Shown here one piece after another: positions 1 through 7,521 of a stretch of DNA of 16,350 nucleotides. The translations under genes were made by a program, and so were the position numbers. The notes beneath the pieces are model-generated. The model was given only the letters and a program-made list of their open reading frames with translations. It did not search any database and had not been told where the DNA came from. Numbering within the stretch: position 1 is the stretch's first letter; each line of letters begins with the position of its first letter. This stretch comes from JALHSV01 sp964553535 (GTDB lineage Bacteria; Nitrospirota; Thermodesulfovibrionia; Thermodesulfovibrionales; SM23-35), in contig CAZKLK010000024.1 in the NCBI GenBank assembly GCA_964553535.1, positions 1 through 16,350 of the forward strand. The letters are read 5' to 3'.

Positions 1-71
1 GTCGCTGGATTTGGGTTAAAGTTCCCGCATGTGTTTGACTATCTCTCCGTACTTTTGTCATCCTAAAGACT

Positions 72-1100
72 GTGAAAAAACCGCTTATCATAATTATTGC
101 CGGCATTTTCGTTGCCTTTTTCGCATACGGCGCATTTCAGGTGCTGATGCCCATACCGGTCGAAGACAGCTTCGAGGTCGAAATCCCGAAAGGCGCTACT
201 TTCAGGCAGGCTGTTGACATTATGTCGCGGGATAACGTAATACGCGACAGAAACCTTTGCCTTTTTATCGGAAGAATCAGCGGCATCGACAGGAAAATCA
301 GGGCCGGATATTACAGGCTGCACGGTTCCATGAACCTTCTCGACCTTTTCAGGGCGCTTAAGAACGGACAGATTATTGAATACGACATTACCATTGTCGA
401 GGGAGATTCATTGATGGAGATTGCGCTCAAGCTCTCTGAAAAGAATATTATTATGGAAGAGCAATTCCACAAACTGGCTTTAGATAAAAGGCTCCTGGCC
501 TCACATTCAATTACAGCCCCTTCTGTGGAAGGATACCTCTTCCCCGACACGTATAAAATCCCCAAGGGCATGGATCCTGAAGAAGCGCTCGGCATGATGA
601 TCAACAGGCTCAGAGATCAATACGCCGAAGAACTCAGGGCGCGCGCCGCTGAAATAGGGATGTCCGAGAGAGAAGTGCTGACCCTTGCATCAATCATCGA
701 AAAAGAGGCTGCAACGGATGAGGAGAGGCCTCTTATCTCCGCCGTTTTCCATAACCGGCTTAGAAAAAAAATGCCCCTTCAGGCAGACCCGACTTCCGTT
801 TACGGGATAAAAAGCTTCGGAGAAAAAATAACACTGGCCGACCTGAAAAGGAAAACTCCCTATAACACCTATCTCATCAGAGGTTTGCCTCCCGGCCCCA
901 TCTCATCGGCAGGCATTAAGTCAATTCACGCGGCGCTGTATCCGGCAAATGTGCCGTATATTTATTTTGTCTCGAACAATGACGGCACGCACAGTTTCTC
1001 CGTCACCGCTGCTGAACATGAGGCTGCCGTGAGGGCTTACAGGAAGAAAAAACAAACTGCAGGTAAACAGAAGGAAAATGCTTGGAATCCGAGGGAATAA
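72..1100 (+). CDS. mltG: Endolytic transglycosylase MltG (YceG-like)
   Basis: Membrane-anchored lytic transglycosylase that cuts nascent peptidoglycan glycan strands and is thought to end their elongation. The 342-residue protein has a short basic N-terminus (KKP) and one hydrophobic segment at about residues 5-25, then a periplasmic domain. The family signature is clear: SVEGYLFPDTY at 151-161, LASIIEKEA at 205-213 with E210 matching the catalytic glutamate (E218 in E. coli), FHNRL at 226-230, QADPT at 237-241 and GLPPGPI at 271-277. Length is normal for the family. The start is GTG at 72; no good Shine-Dalgarno sequence precedes it, but the membrane anchor begins directly there, so the start is reasonable. 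The 3' end overlaps the ispG frame by 19 nt, suggesting coupled translation. The C-terminal 20 residues are lysine and polar rich and look like a tail. Confidence 0.95.
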   Translation: MKKPLIIIIAGIFVAFFAYGAFQVLMPIPVEDSFEVEIPKGATFRQAVDIMSRDNVIRDRNLCLFIGRISGIDRKIRAGYYRLHGSMNLLDLFRALKNGQIIEYDITIVEGDSLMEIALKLSEKNIIMEEQFHKLALDKRLLASHSITAPSVEGYLFPDTYKIPKGMDPEEALGMMINRLRDQYAEELRARAAEIGMSEREVLTLASIIEKEAATDEERPLISAVFHNRLRKKMPLQADPTSVYGIKSFGEKITLADLKRKTPYNTYLIRGLPPGPISSAGIKSIHAALYPANVPYIYFVSNNDGTHSFSVTAAEHEAAVRAYRKKKQTAGKQKENAWNPRE

Positions 1101-2176
1101 AAGCCTTTGCAGTGAGTCGTAAAAAAACTTTTGTTATCCATGTGGGCCATGTTCCCGTCGGGGGCGGGAATCCCGTTGTCGTTCAGTCCATGACCAAAAC
1201 AGACACGGCTGATGTCAGATCAACGGTTAAACAGATCAAGTCACTCGAGGCGGCGGGATGTGAAATCATCAGACTGGCTGTCCCGGATATTACAGCCGCA
1301 AAAGCACTTTCCAGCATACGAAAATCAGCCGGCATCCCCATAATTGCAGACGTCCATTTTGACTGGCGGATTGCGCTTGAAGCGGCAAAGCAGGGCGTCG
1401 ACGGACTCAGAATAAACCCCGGCAACATAGGTGCGAGATGGAAAATACGGGAGGTGGTTCGCGTCGCCGGCGAAAGAGGAATTCCGATACGAATCGGAGT
1501 AAACGCCGGTTCGCTGGAGAAAGATATCCTTAAGAAATACGGCCGGCCGGAGGCAAAAGCCCTTGTCGAAAGCGCGGAAAGAAATATCAGGATTCTGGAG
1601 GACCTAAATTTTACCAGGATTAAAGTTTCGCTCAAGGCGTCGGATGTCATGAAAACCATTCAGGCATACAGGCTGTTTTCCGAGCGTTATGACTATCCGC
1701 TTCATGTCGGCATATCGGAAGCCGGACCGACGTCAACCGGAATCATTAAAAGTTCCGTCGGCATCGGCATACTTCTTTACGAGGGCATCGGCGACACAAT
1801 AAGAGTCTCCCTGACCGCACCGCCGGAGGAAGAAATACGGGTCGCTTATGCCATTCTGGGCTCAATGGGGTTGAGAAAGCGCGGGGTAAATATTATTTCC
1901 TGCCCCACATGCGGCCGGTGCAAAATTAATCTCAGAAAATTAGTTCGCGAGGTGGAAAAAAGGACGGCAGCATTTGATAGACCGGCAACGGTCGCTGTCA
2001 TGGGCTGCATCGTAAACGGCCCCGGTGAAGCGAGAGAGGCTGACATCGGAATCGCGGGGAGCAAGGGGACCGGCATTCTCTTTAGAAAAGGCAAGGTCAT
2101 CAGAACCCTGCCAGAAGAAAAACTGCTGAACGCCCTTATCGACGAACTGAATTCCGATGCCTGCCGCTCAGCATGA
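1082..2176 (+). CDS. ispG: 4-hydroxy-3-methylbut-2-enyl diphosphate synthase IspG (GcpE)
   Basis: Iron-sulfur enzyme of the non-mevalonate (MEP) isoprenoid pathway that reductively converts MEcPP to HMBPP in the cytosol. The N-terminal TIM barrel carries VQSMTKTDT (34-42), RINPGNIG (110-117) and GISEAGPTSTGIIKSS (210-225). The C-terminal cluster domain has CPTC (C274, C277) and GCIVNGPGEA (C309, E316), which match E. coli C270, C273, C305 and E312 with a constant offset of four. The start is uncertain. TTG at 1082 has AAGGA six bases upstream (1071-1075). GTG at 1112 would give the more family-like N-terminus (SRKKTFVIHVG) but lacks a well-placed Shine-Dalgarno sequence. With the TTG start the gene overlaps the end of mltG, so the two are almost certainly co-transcribed. 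Confidence 0.96.
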   Translation: MESEGIKAFAVSRKKTFVIHVGHVPVGGGNPVVVQSMTKTDTADVRSTVKQIKSLEAAGCEIIRLAVPDITAAKALSSIRKSAGIPIIADVHFDWRIALEAAKQGVDGLRINPGNIGARWKIREVVRVAGERGIPIRIGVNAGSLEKDILKKYGRPEAKALVESAERNIRILEDLNFTRIKVSLKASDVMKTIQAYRLFSERYDYPLHVGISEAGPTSTGIIKSSVGIGILLYEGIGDTIRVSLTAPPEEEIRVAYAILGSMGLRKRGVNIISCPTCGRCKINLRKLVREVEKRTAAFDRPATVAVMGCIVNGPGEAREADIGIAGSKGTGILFRKGKVIRTLPEEKLLNALIDELNSDACRSA

Positions 2177-2180
2177 TGAG

Positions 2181-2210
2181 AGCGGGAGGCATGCATTTCT
2201 TCCCGCTTTT
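2181..2210 (+). terminator. Possible weak intrinsic terminator after ispG
   Basis: A 7-bp perfect stem, AGCGGGA (2181-2187) with TCCCGCT (2201-2207), has a 13-nt loop and is followed by TTTT (2207-2210), five bases after the ispG stop. The stem is GC-rich but the loop is long and the U tract short, so termination may be partial. On the opposite strand the hairpin has no U tract, so it would not serve the convergent small gene at 2231-2398. Confidence 0.4.
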
Positions 2211-2230
2211 AACGGCATACGCGCGTCCCG

Positions 2231-2398
2231 TTATCTCACTCCGGCTGTCTTCCGCGTACTCAACTGCCATTTGTCTTTCTTCTTGATAAGGTCGTCCAGC
2301 TCCCGGCACATTTGGGTCACCCCGATTTTGCACAGAACACAGACATTATCCTCCTGAAAGGTCTCATTGTCGCATTGACGGCATTTTTTAACTTTCAT
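2231..2398 (-). CDS. Small zinc-ribbon protein (55 aa), function unknown
   Basis: A short reading frame that I do not recognise as a named family. It begins MKVKKCRQCDNETFQ and contains two CxxC knuckles, C6-x2-C9 and C20-x2-C23, the classic zinc-ribbon spacing, plus a fifth cysteine at C31. The second half is charged (DDLIKKKDK) and ends in a basic tail, compatible with binding nucleic acid or a protein partner. The strongest support for a real gene is the ribosome binding site: GGGGGTGA (complement of 2405-2412), seven of eight bases of the ideal GGAGGTGA, six bases before the ATG. That is better than the site of most housekeeping genes in this window. It stands alone on the minus strand between the ends of ispG and cimA. 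It could also be a stand-alone subunit-like or regulatory microprotein. Confidence 0.7.
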   Translation of the reverse strand: MKVKKCRQCDNETFQEDNVCVLCKIGVTQMCRELDDLIKKKDKWQLSTRKTAGVR

Positions 2399-2464
2399 TC
2401 CGGTTCACCCCCTTTGCAGACATTCTTATCCGGCACCTTTTAAACAGTCTGAGGATGATCAAGC

Positions 2465-2638
2465 ATGATATATGCCAAAACACTGAAATTCGATTGCGCT
2501 GACAAATATTGTCAATTACTCACGCGAATGAAAAGACTGAAGGCATGCGCAAAAGCCGGAGAGTTATTGCATGTTTTATAGGGGATTGAGGATAACGATT
2601 TGGAATTTGCTGTTTATCTTCAGGCAGATATGCCCTAA
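2465..2638 (+). pseudogene. Possible decayed TusA/SirA-like reading frame with an in-frame amber codon
   Basis: Starting at ATG 2465 (GAGGA at 2451-2455, nine bases upstream) the frame reads 38 codons to TAG at 2579-2581, then stays open for 18 more codons to TAA at 2636-2638. The first part has a pattern like TusA-type sulfur carriers: a hydrophobic/acidic lead (KTLKFD), a cysteine (C16), LL, a basic helix (RMKRLK), then AGELLHVL, comparable to the family's GExLxV strand. The CPxP motif is absent (the cysteine is followed by Q). The text after the stop, DLEFAVYLQ, could continue the next helix. This may be a relic, or chance in a 236-bp gap; codon use does not clearly support coding. The resemblance was judged by eye only. 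Confidence 0.2.
2500..2514. repeat. Inverted repeat TGACAA-ATA-TTGTCA
   Basis: A 15-bp inverted repeat with perfect 6-bp arms and a 3-base centre. Read on the minus strand it also contains a perfect TTGACA (complement of 2510-2515), but no convincing -10 box follows at 16-18 bp (best candidates CGAATT or GAATTT). It lies about 100 bp upstream of the zinc-ribbon gene and inside the possible TusA-like relic. It could be an operator or a chance palindrome. Confidence 0.25.
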
Positions 2639-4203
2639 ATATTCTCTTTGAGAAGCTTGTACTCTATGCTGTCAACGAGCGCCTGGTATGACGCCTCTAT
2701 AATATTCTCAGATACACCGACCGTCCCCCAACGTTCCCGGTCATCGCCGGATTCGACAAGCACCCTTACTTTGGCGGCAGTGCCTTTGCCTGCCGTCAGA
2801 ACGCGCACCTTGTAATCGTGCAGTTTTACATCTTTCAGCGCGGGATAAAAAGCGTGGAGGGCTTTGCGCAAAGCATTGTCGATCGCATTTACCGGCCCTT
2901 TCCCCGTTGCCGCCGTATGTTCGATCCTGCCGCCGACCTTAACCATGATGGTTGCCTCACTGACCGCTTCTTCCCCTTCCCTCCTCTTCTCGATTATGGT
3001 TCTGAACCCAATGAGGTCGAAGAAGCGCTTATGAAGGCCAAGGGCCTTTTTCATAAGAAGTTCGAATGAAGCCTCGGCAGCCTCAAACTGGAAACCCTCA
3101 TTCTCAAGGCGCTTAAGCGTGGCAATGATATCCTGTATCTGCGGCGCATCAGGATCAAGGCGGATGCCGAATTCCTCGGCTTTCCTGAGTATGTTGCTTT
3201 TGCCTGCAAGATCAGAAATAAGAACCCTCTGGGAGTTCCCCACAAATTCGGGACGAATATGCTCGTATGTTTCAGGCCTCTTGCGTACGGCGCTGACATG
3301 AATGCCCGCCTTATGAGCAAAAGCGCTGTCACCGACAAAAGGCTGGCGTTTAAAATGCCTGATATTAGCTATCTCATTGACGAACCGCGCGACGTCCCTC
3401 AGCCTTTTCATCTGCTCGGCGCTGATGCATCGCATCCCGAGTTTGATCTGAAGGTTTGGAATCACCGAACATAAATTTGCATTGCCGCAGCGCTCGCCGA
3501 GCCCGTTAATCGTTCCCTGCACATGACTTGCGCCGCTTACAACGGCAACAATGGAATTGGCAACAGCGCAGTCGGAATCATTGTGCGCATGCACCCCCAG
3601 AGGCGCACTGATAACACCCGTGATTTCCTTAAATATGGTCCGCATGTCGCCGGGAAGCGAGCCCCCGTTTGTATCGCAGGGAATAATTCTGTCGGCCCCG
3701 GCATCCTGCGCCGCCACAAGGCACTTAACCGCGTATTTCGGGTTATCCTTATACCCGTCAAAAAAATGCTCCGCATCAAAAAATACCTGCCCGACATGTT
3801 TTTTCAGATAAGAGACGGAATTATGGATAATATCAAGATTCTCCTGCAGTGATATCTTCAGCGCCTCCCTTACATGAAAATCCCACGTCTTTCCAAAGAT
3901 AGTGACAAGGCCGGCTTCAGATTCAAGCAGCGATTTAAGCATTGCATCATCAGCGGCTCTGTTTTTAGGCCTGTGCGTGCTCCCAAAGGCGGCTACCTTT
4001 GACGTCGATAGCTTTAGTTTCCTGACCTTCCTGAAATACTCCATATCCCGGGGATTAGAGCCCGGCCATCCCCCTTCAACATAGTGGACGCCGAGTTCAT
4101 CCAGCTTCTCCGTGATGCGGAGTTTATCCTCAACGGAAAACGCTATGCCCTCCGTCTGAGCGCCATCGCGCAGTGTCGTATCGTAGATTTCGATATTCCG
4201 CAT
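2635..4203 (-). CDS. cimA: (R)-citramalate synthase CimA
   Basis: Condenses pyruvate with acetyl-CoA to (R)-citramalate, the entry step of threonine-independent isoleucine synthesis. The 522-residue protein has the HMGL-like TIM barrel first: DTTLRDGAQTEG at 8-19, HAHND at 205-209 (D8, H205 and H207 are the expected metal ligands) and NGLGERCGNA at 233-242. A C-terminal LeuA-type dimer/regulatory domain follows from about residue 400 and contains VNAIDNALRKAL and VRVLTAGKGTAAKVRV. The length and the FGSTHRP and KTWDFH segments fit the CimA-type group rather than 2-isopropylmalate or homocitrate synthase. The frame extends upstream to 4284, but ATG 4203 begins at MRNIEIYDTTLRDG as in the family and avoids a 59-nt overlap with lysC. 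The gap from the lysC stop is 22 nt, so this is the second gene of a lysC-cimA operon. Confidence 0.93.
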   Translation of the reverse strand: MRNIEIYDTTLRDGAQTEGIAFSVEDKLRITEKLDELGVHYVEGGWPGSNPRDMEYFRKVRKLKLSTSKVAAFGSTHRPKNRAADDAMLKSLLESEAGLVTIFGKTWDFHVREALKISLQENLDIIHNSVSYLKKHVGQVFFDAEHFFDGYKDNPKYAVKCLVAAQDAGADRIIPCDTNGGSLPGDMRTIFKEITGVISAPLGVHAHNDSDCAVANSIVAVVSGASHVQGTINGLGERCGNANLCSVIPNLQIKLGMRCISAEQMKRLRDVARFVNEIANIRHFKRQPFVGDSAFAHKAGIHVSAVRKRPETYEHIRPEFVGNSQRVLISDLAGKSNILRKAEEFGIRLDPDAPQIQDIIATLKRLENEGFQFEAAEASFELLMKKALGLHKRFFDLIGFRTIIEKRREGEEAVSEATIMVKVGGRIEHTAATGKGPVNAIDNALRKALHAFYPALKDVKLHDYKVRVLTAGKGTAAKVRVLVESGDDRERWGTVGVSENIIEASYQALVDSIEYKLLKENI

Positions 4204-4225
4204 AATTTGGTATCCGTCCTGCCTT

Positions 4226-5476
4226 CTACCTTTTCCTGCTCTTTCCTGCTTTCTGTTTTCCGGTTTCACCGAGATTGAAAGCATCGTGCAGAACTCTGAC
4301 CGCCAGCTCGGTGTACTTGGAATCGATTACACACGAGACCTTTATTTCCGACGTGCTTATCATCATTATATTAATTCCGTGCCGCGCGAGAGTTCCAAAC
4401 ATTTTGGCAGCGACGCCCGAGTGCGTTCTCATACCCACACCAACCACTGAAATCTTAGAGATGTCGTCCCGTAAAACAAAGTCTTTTGCGCGGATCTCTG
4501 AAACAATTTCATCCGTAATCTTCAGCGCCTTTTTGCTGCCGGACTTAGGCACGGTAAAGGAGATATCGGTCGTCTTCCCGTCGCCGCTGATATTCTGGAC
4601 GATCATGTCAACAACGATATTTGCACCGGCAATCGCCTCAAAAAGTTTCGCCGCGACCCCGGGCTTATCGGGCACTCCGGAAACAGTTATCTTCGACTGG
4701 TTCTTGTCATAGGCGAGCCCTGATACAACCACATTTTCCATGTCTCTATCCTCCTTCACTACCAGCGTTCCGGGATTGTTGTTGAAGCTTGACCGCACCA
4801 CTACCGGGACGTCATATTTTTTTGCAAATTCAACCGATCTCGTCTGAAGAACTTTAGCTCCAAGACTTGCGAGCTCGAGCATTTCGTCATAGGAAATCTT
4901 ATCCAGTTTTCTTGCCTCAGGCACAATGTTGGGGTCTGTGGTGTAAACGCCGTCGACGTCGGTGTAAATCTCGCACAGATCCGCATTCAGCACCGCTGCG
5001 ACAGCAACTGCCGTTAAATCAGACCCGCCTCTGCCGAGAGTCGTAACCTCCGACGTCTCGGTAACCCCCTGAAAGCCGGCGATGACCGGAACGAAGCCTT
5101 TTGCGATAGCCTTCTTCACCTTTTCCCCGGTGATGCGTTCGATCTTCGCACTGGTATGGGCATTATCTGTAATAATCCCAACCTGCCTGCCCGTGAACGA
5201 AATAGACCGGAATCCGAGATTGCTGATGGCCATCGCCGTGAGAGCGGCGCTTACCCGCTCTCCGGATGAGAGAAGGAGATCCATTTCGCGTCCGTCAGGA
5301 TTGGACGCGACTTCATTGGCGAAACCGATCAGTTTGTCCGTCTCGCCCGACATCGCGGATACTATCACAACGACATCATGCCCCTCTCTCCTGGTTTCGG
5401 CAACGCGTTCTGCCACAGCCTTTATTCTCTCAATGCTTCCGACGGAGGTGCCGCCGTATTTTTGCACTATAATCAT
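4226..5476 (-). CDS. lysC: Aspartate kinase (monofunctional)
   Basis: Phosphorylates L-aspartate, the first step to lysine, threonine, methionine and diaminopimelate for the cell wall. The 416-residue protein opens with IVQKYGGTSVGS, the substrate/ATP-binding signature of the amino acid kinase fold. GRGGSDLTA, TDVDGVYTTDP and the segment LASLGAKVLQTRSVEFA follow. Two ACT domains make up the C-terminal third: PDKPGVAAKLFEAIAGANI in the first and MRTHSGVAAKMFGTLARHGIN with MMISTSEIKVSCVID in the second; these are the usual lysine/threonine feedback sites. The frame is open to 5518, but ATG 5476 gives the family N-terminus. Its Shine-Dalgarno sequence is weak. It is followed 22 nt later by cimA, and an extended -10 promoter lies at 5539-5547. 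Confidence 0.95.
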   Translation of the reverse strand: MIIVQKYGGTSVGSIERIKAVAERVAETRREGHDVVVIVSAMSGETDKLIGFANEVASNPDGREMDLLLSSGERVSAALTAMAISNLGFRSISFTGRQVGIITDNAHTSAKIERITGEKVKKAIAKGFVPVIAGFQGVTETSEVTTLGRGGSDLTAVAVAAVLNADLCEIYTDVDGVYTTDPNIVPEARKLDKISYDEMLELASLGAKVLQTRSVEFAKKYDVPVVVRSSFNNNPGTLVVKEDRDMENVVVSGLAYDKNQSKITVSGVPDKPGVAAKLFEAIAGANIVVDMIVQNISGDGKTTDISFTVPKSGSKKALKITDEIVSEIRAKDFVLRDDISKISVVGVGMRTHSGVAAKMFGTLARHGINIMMISTSEIKVSCVIDSKYTELAVRVLHDAFNLGETGKQKAGKSRKR

Positions 5477-5538
5477 GAATGTCAACTCTTTCCCATATTC
5501 TGATTTTGACAGCCGCATAAACCAAGCGGCTCCCAGTA

Positions 5539-5547
5539 ATTATATCA
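5539..5547 (-). promoter_or_regulatory. Extended -10 promoter for lysC-cimA
   Basis: Read on the minus strand the sequence is TGATATAAT: a perfect TATAAT hexamer with the TGN extension. No good -35 box lies 16-19 bp upstream, as is allowed for extended -10 promoters. Transcription would start near 5532, giving a leader of about 56 nt to ATG 5476. Confidence 0.55.
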
Positions 5548-5619
5548 GATTTCTCAGACAACGCCTGAACTAATGACGGCGCAAAGAAAAGAACATAGCC
5601 TTCACGGTCTTCAATCGTA

Positions 5620-5628
5620 TGATAGAAT
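5620..5628 (+). promoter_or_regulatory. Extended -10 promoter for the corrinoid activator gene
   Basis: TGATAGAAT, five of six matches to TATAAT plus the TGN extension. TTCACG at 5601-5606 is a poor -35 candidate with a 16-bp spacer. The predicted start of transcription (about 5635) is only some 7 nt before ATG 5642, which would cut off the GAGG at 5630-5633. Either the leader is nearly absent or the true promoter lies further upstream. Confidence 0.4.
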
Positions 5629-5641
5629 AGAGGCAGGAAAA

Positions 5642-7513
5642 ATGCATATCAGGATTTCATCGGGGAAAATACTTGACATAGGCAAAGACGAAAATCTCCT
5701 CCATGCGTTTAAAAAGCAGGGGGTATATCTCGTCGCGTCCTGCGGCGGGAAAGGAATATGCGGCAAATGCAGGGTAAAAATATATGAGGGGAAGTACCGT
5801 GCTCTTCCATCGGGGAAAATCTCTCCGGAGGAAGCAGGGACAGGGATTGTTCTCGCTTGCCGGGCGTTTCCTGAATCAGATATATCCGTAGATATCCCGA
5901 AGGAGTCCCGGCTCGCTGTGGGAGATGTTCTCGAATTCTCCAGGGCAAAAAACCTGCGCGATAATTTCCGGTCCTCGGGCGAAAGGCCGACCCCTCTCGT
6001 GAAATGGGTGCCGCTCACAATCAGCCCCCCTACGATTGATGACAATATAAGCGATCTTGAACGGCTGAAACAGTCTCTGCTTTCTGCCGGGTTCGACGAC
6101 ATGCGGTTTTCTCCGGGCTTTCTATCGTCACTGGCAGTTGAACTCCGTAGAGCCCGATGGAATGTTCTGCTCGGGCACACAGAAGGCCGCGAGGCCGTTT
6201 TTTTGAGGCCTTCCACACACAGAAATAAATACGGAGTTGCCGCTGATATCGGGACAACCACAGTTGTGCTGTACCTTGTAAATCTTGAAGACTGTTCCAT
6301 CGTGGAATCAGGATCAACCTACAATACCCAGATTCTCTATGGCGATGATGTCATAACCCGAATCGTGCATGCGGCGGAAGCCGGCGGGCTCGCCGAACTG
6401 AAGGACATGGCTGCAGCCGGCATCAATGATCTGCTGTTGACCATGATTGAGAAACACGGGATAGTGGATCAAGATATTGAATCCGTTGTTGTCGCCGGCA
6501 ATACGACCATGACCCACCTTTTCTGGGGCATCAATCCTGAATTTATCAGGGAAGAGCCTTATGTGCCGACCGTGAATTTCTTCCCGGTCTGGAAGGCGAG
6601 TGCAGCAGGATTAAAAATAGACAGCGAAACTCCAGTATACACAGTACCTTGCGTGTCGAGCTACGTCGGCGGTGATGTCGTCGCGGGGGTTCTGGCTTCG
6701 GGGATGCATAAAGAAAACCGGGTGGCGCTTTTTATGGATATCGGCACAAACGGGGAGATGGTTATCGGGAACAACGAATGGCTTGTTACAGCCGCCTGTT
6801 CAGCCGGCCCCTGTTTTGAAGGAAGCGGCATACGGCACGGCATGAGAGCAACGGAAGGCGCGGTAGAAGCCCTTACCGTCGATCCGCGTACATTCGAACC
6901 CTCCCTTGGCATCATTGCCGGCGGCGCTCCGATCGGGATATGCGGTTCAGGCTTGATTGACGCGATAACAGAACTCTTCCTTACAGGCATGATAGACCGG
7001 AAGGGGAAATTCGTCAGAGGGTTGCCAACATGGAGAATCCGCGATGGCGTTGAAGGCCCGGAGTTTGTGATTGCAAGCAATAACGGAAGAGATATTGTCC
7101 TCACAGAAGTGGATATAGAAAATGTTCTTCGGGCCAAAGCGGCGATCTATGCGGGGATATCCCTGCTGGTGAAAAAGGCAGGCCTGGCGCTTGATGAGAT
7201 TGAACGAATTTATATAGCCGGAGGGTTCGGCAATTACCTGAATATCGAAAAATCGATTGCCATCGGCATGCTGCCGGACGTGCCGAGGGGAAAATTCCGC
7301 TTTCTGGGGAATGCCTCAATTGCCGGAGCCTATTTATGCCTTATTTCCGGTTCAATGCGGAAAGAAGCGCAGGAGATTGCGGGAAAGATGACGAATATTG
7401 AACTGTCGGTATCGAGACAATTCATGGAGGAATACCTTTCGGCCCTCTTCTTCCCCCATACAGACATCAGCCAATTCCCGACTGTGAAAAAACTGCTGAG
7501 GGATAGGGATTAA
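5642..7513 (+). CDS. Reductive activator of corrinoid proteins (RACo-type, 2Fe-2S plus ASKHA domain)
   Basis: ATP-dependent enzyme of the RACo group, which returns inactive Co(II) corrinoid proteins to Co(I) so they can carry methyl groups. The 623-residue protein begins with a plant-type [2Fe-2S] ferredoxin domain: C34-x5-C40-x2-C43 and C73. A linker follows, then the large C-terminal ASKHA-type ATPase domain (DUF4445-like). That domain has YGVAADIGTTTV at 197-208 as the first phosphate loop, then VVAGNTTMTHLFWG, DIGTNGEMVIGN, CGSGLIDAI and IAGGFGNYLNIEKSIAIGM. The frame is open from 5573, but ATG 5642 starts exactly at the ferredoxin strand and has AGAGG eight bases upstream. No corrinoid protein, methyltransferase or CODH/acetyl-CoA synthase gene lies in the window, so its partner is not shown. 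It is divergent from lysC and its end is 8 nt from the end of the next gene, which is convergent. Confidence 0.88.
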   Translation: MHIRISSGKILDIGKDENLLHAFKKQGVYLVASCGGKGICGKCRVKIYEGKYRALPSGKISPEEAGTGIVLACRAFPESDISVDIPKESRLAVGDVLEFSRAKNLRDNFRSSGERPTPLVKWVPLTISPPTIDDNISDLERLKQSLLSAGFDDMRFSPGFLSSLAVELRRARWNVLLGHTEGREAVFLRPSTHRNKYGVAADIGTTTVVLYLVNLEDCSIVESGSTYNTQILYGDDVITRIVHAAEAGGLAELKDMAAAGINDLLLTMIEKHGIVDQDIESVVVAGNTTMTHLFWGINPEFIREEPYVPTVNFFPVWKASAAGLKIDSETPVYTVPCVSSYVGGDVVAGVLASGMHKENRVALFMDIGTNGEMVIGNNEWLVTAACSAGPCFEGSGIRHGMRATEGAVEALTVDPRTFEPSLGIIAGGAPIGICGSGLIDAITELFLTGMIDRKGKFVRGLPTWRIRDGVEGPEFVIASNNGRDIVLTEVDIENVLRAKAAIYAGISLLVKKAGLALDEIERIYIAGGFGNYLNIEKSIAIGMLPDVPRGKFRFLGNASIAGAYLCLISGSMRKEAQEIAGKMTNIELSVSRQFMEEYLSALFFPHTDISQFPTVKKLLRDRD

Positions 7514-7521
7514 CTCTCGCG

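Noticed and set aside
1..66. C-terminal end of an upstream gene (frame 1 open to TAA at 64-66)
   Set aside because: Only 21 codons with no recognisable motif, and two other frames are also partly open. Cannot be assigned. A TTGACT at 35-40 also lacks a matching -10.
2579..2581. TAG in the TusA-like frame as a pyrrolysine or other recoded codon
   Set aside because: Nothing in the window supports amber recoding, and no tRNA or synthetase for it is seen; decay or chance is simpler.
3523..3852. Long plus-strand open frame (109 codons) opposite cimA
   Set aside because: It lies wholly antisense to conserved cimA coding sequence, has no domain and follows the codon shadow of the real gene. The same applies to the long antisense frames under mltG, ispG, the corrinoid activator, the EF-G-like gene and ileS.
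4204..4284. Longer cimA with 27 extra N-terminal residues
   Set aside because: It would overlap lysC by 59 nt, the extension is basic and unlike the family, and ATG 4203 gives the conserved N-terminus.
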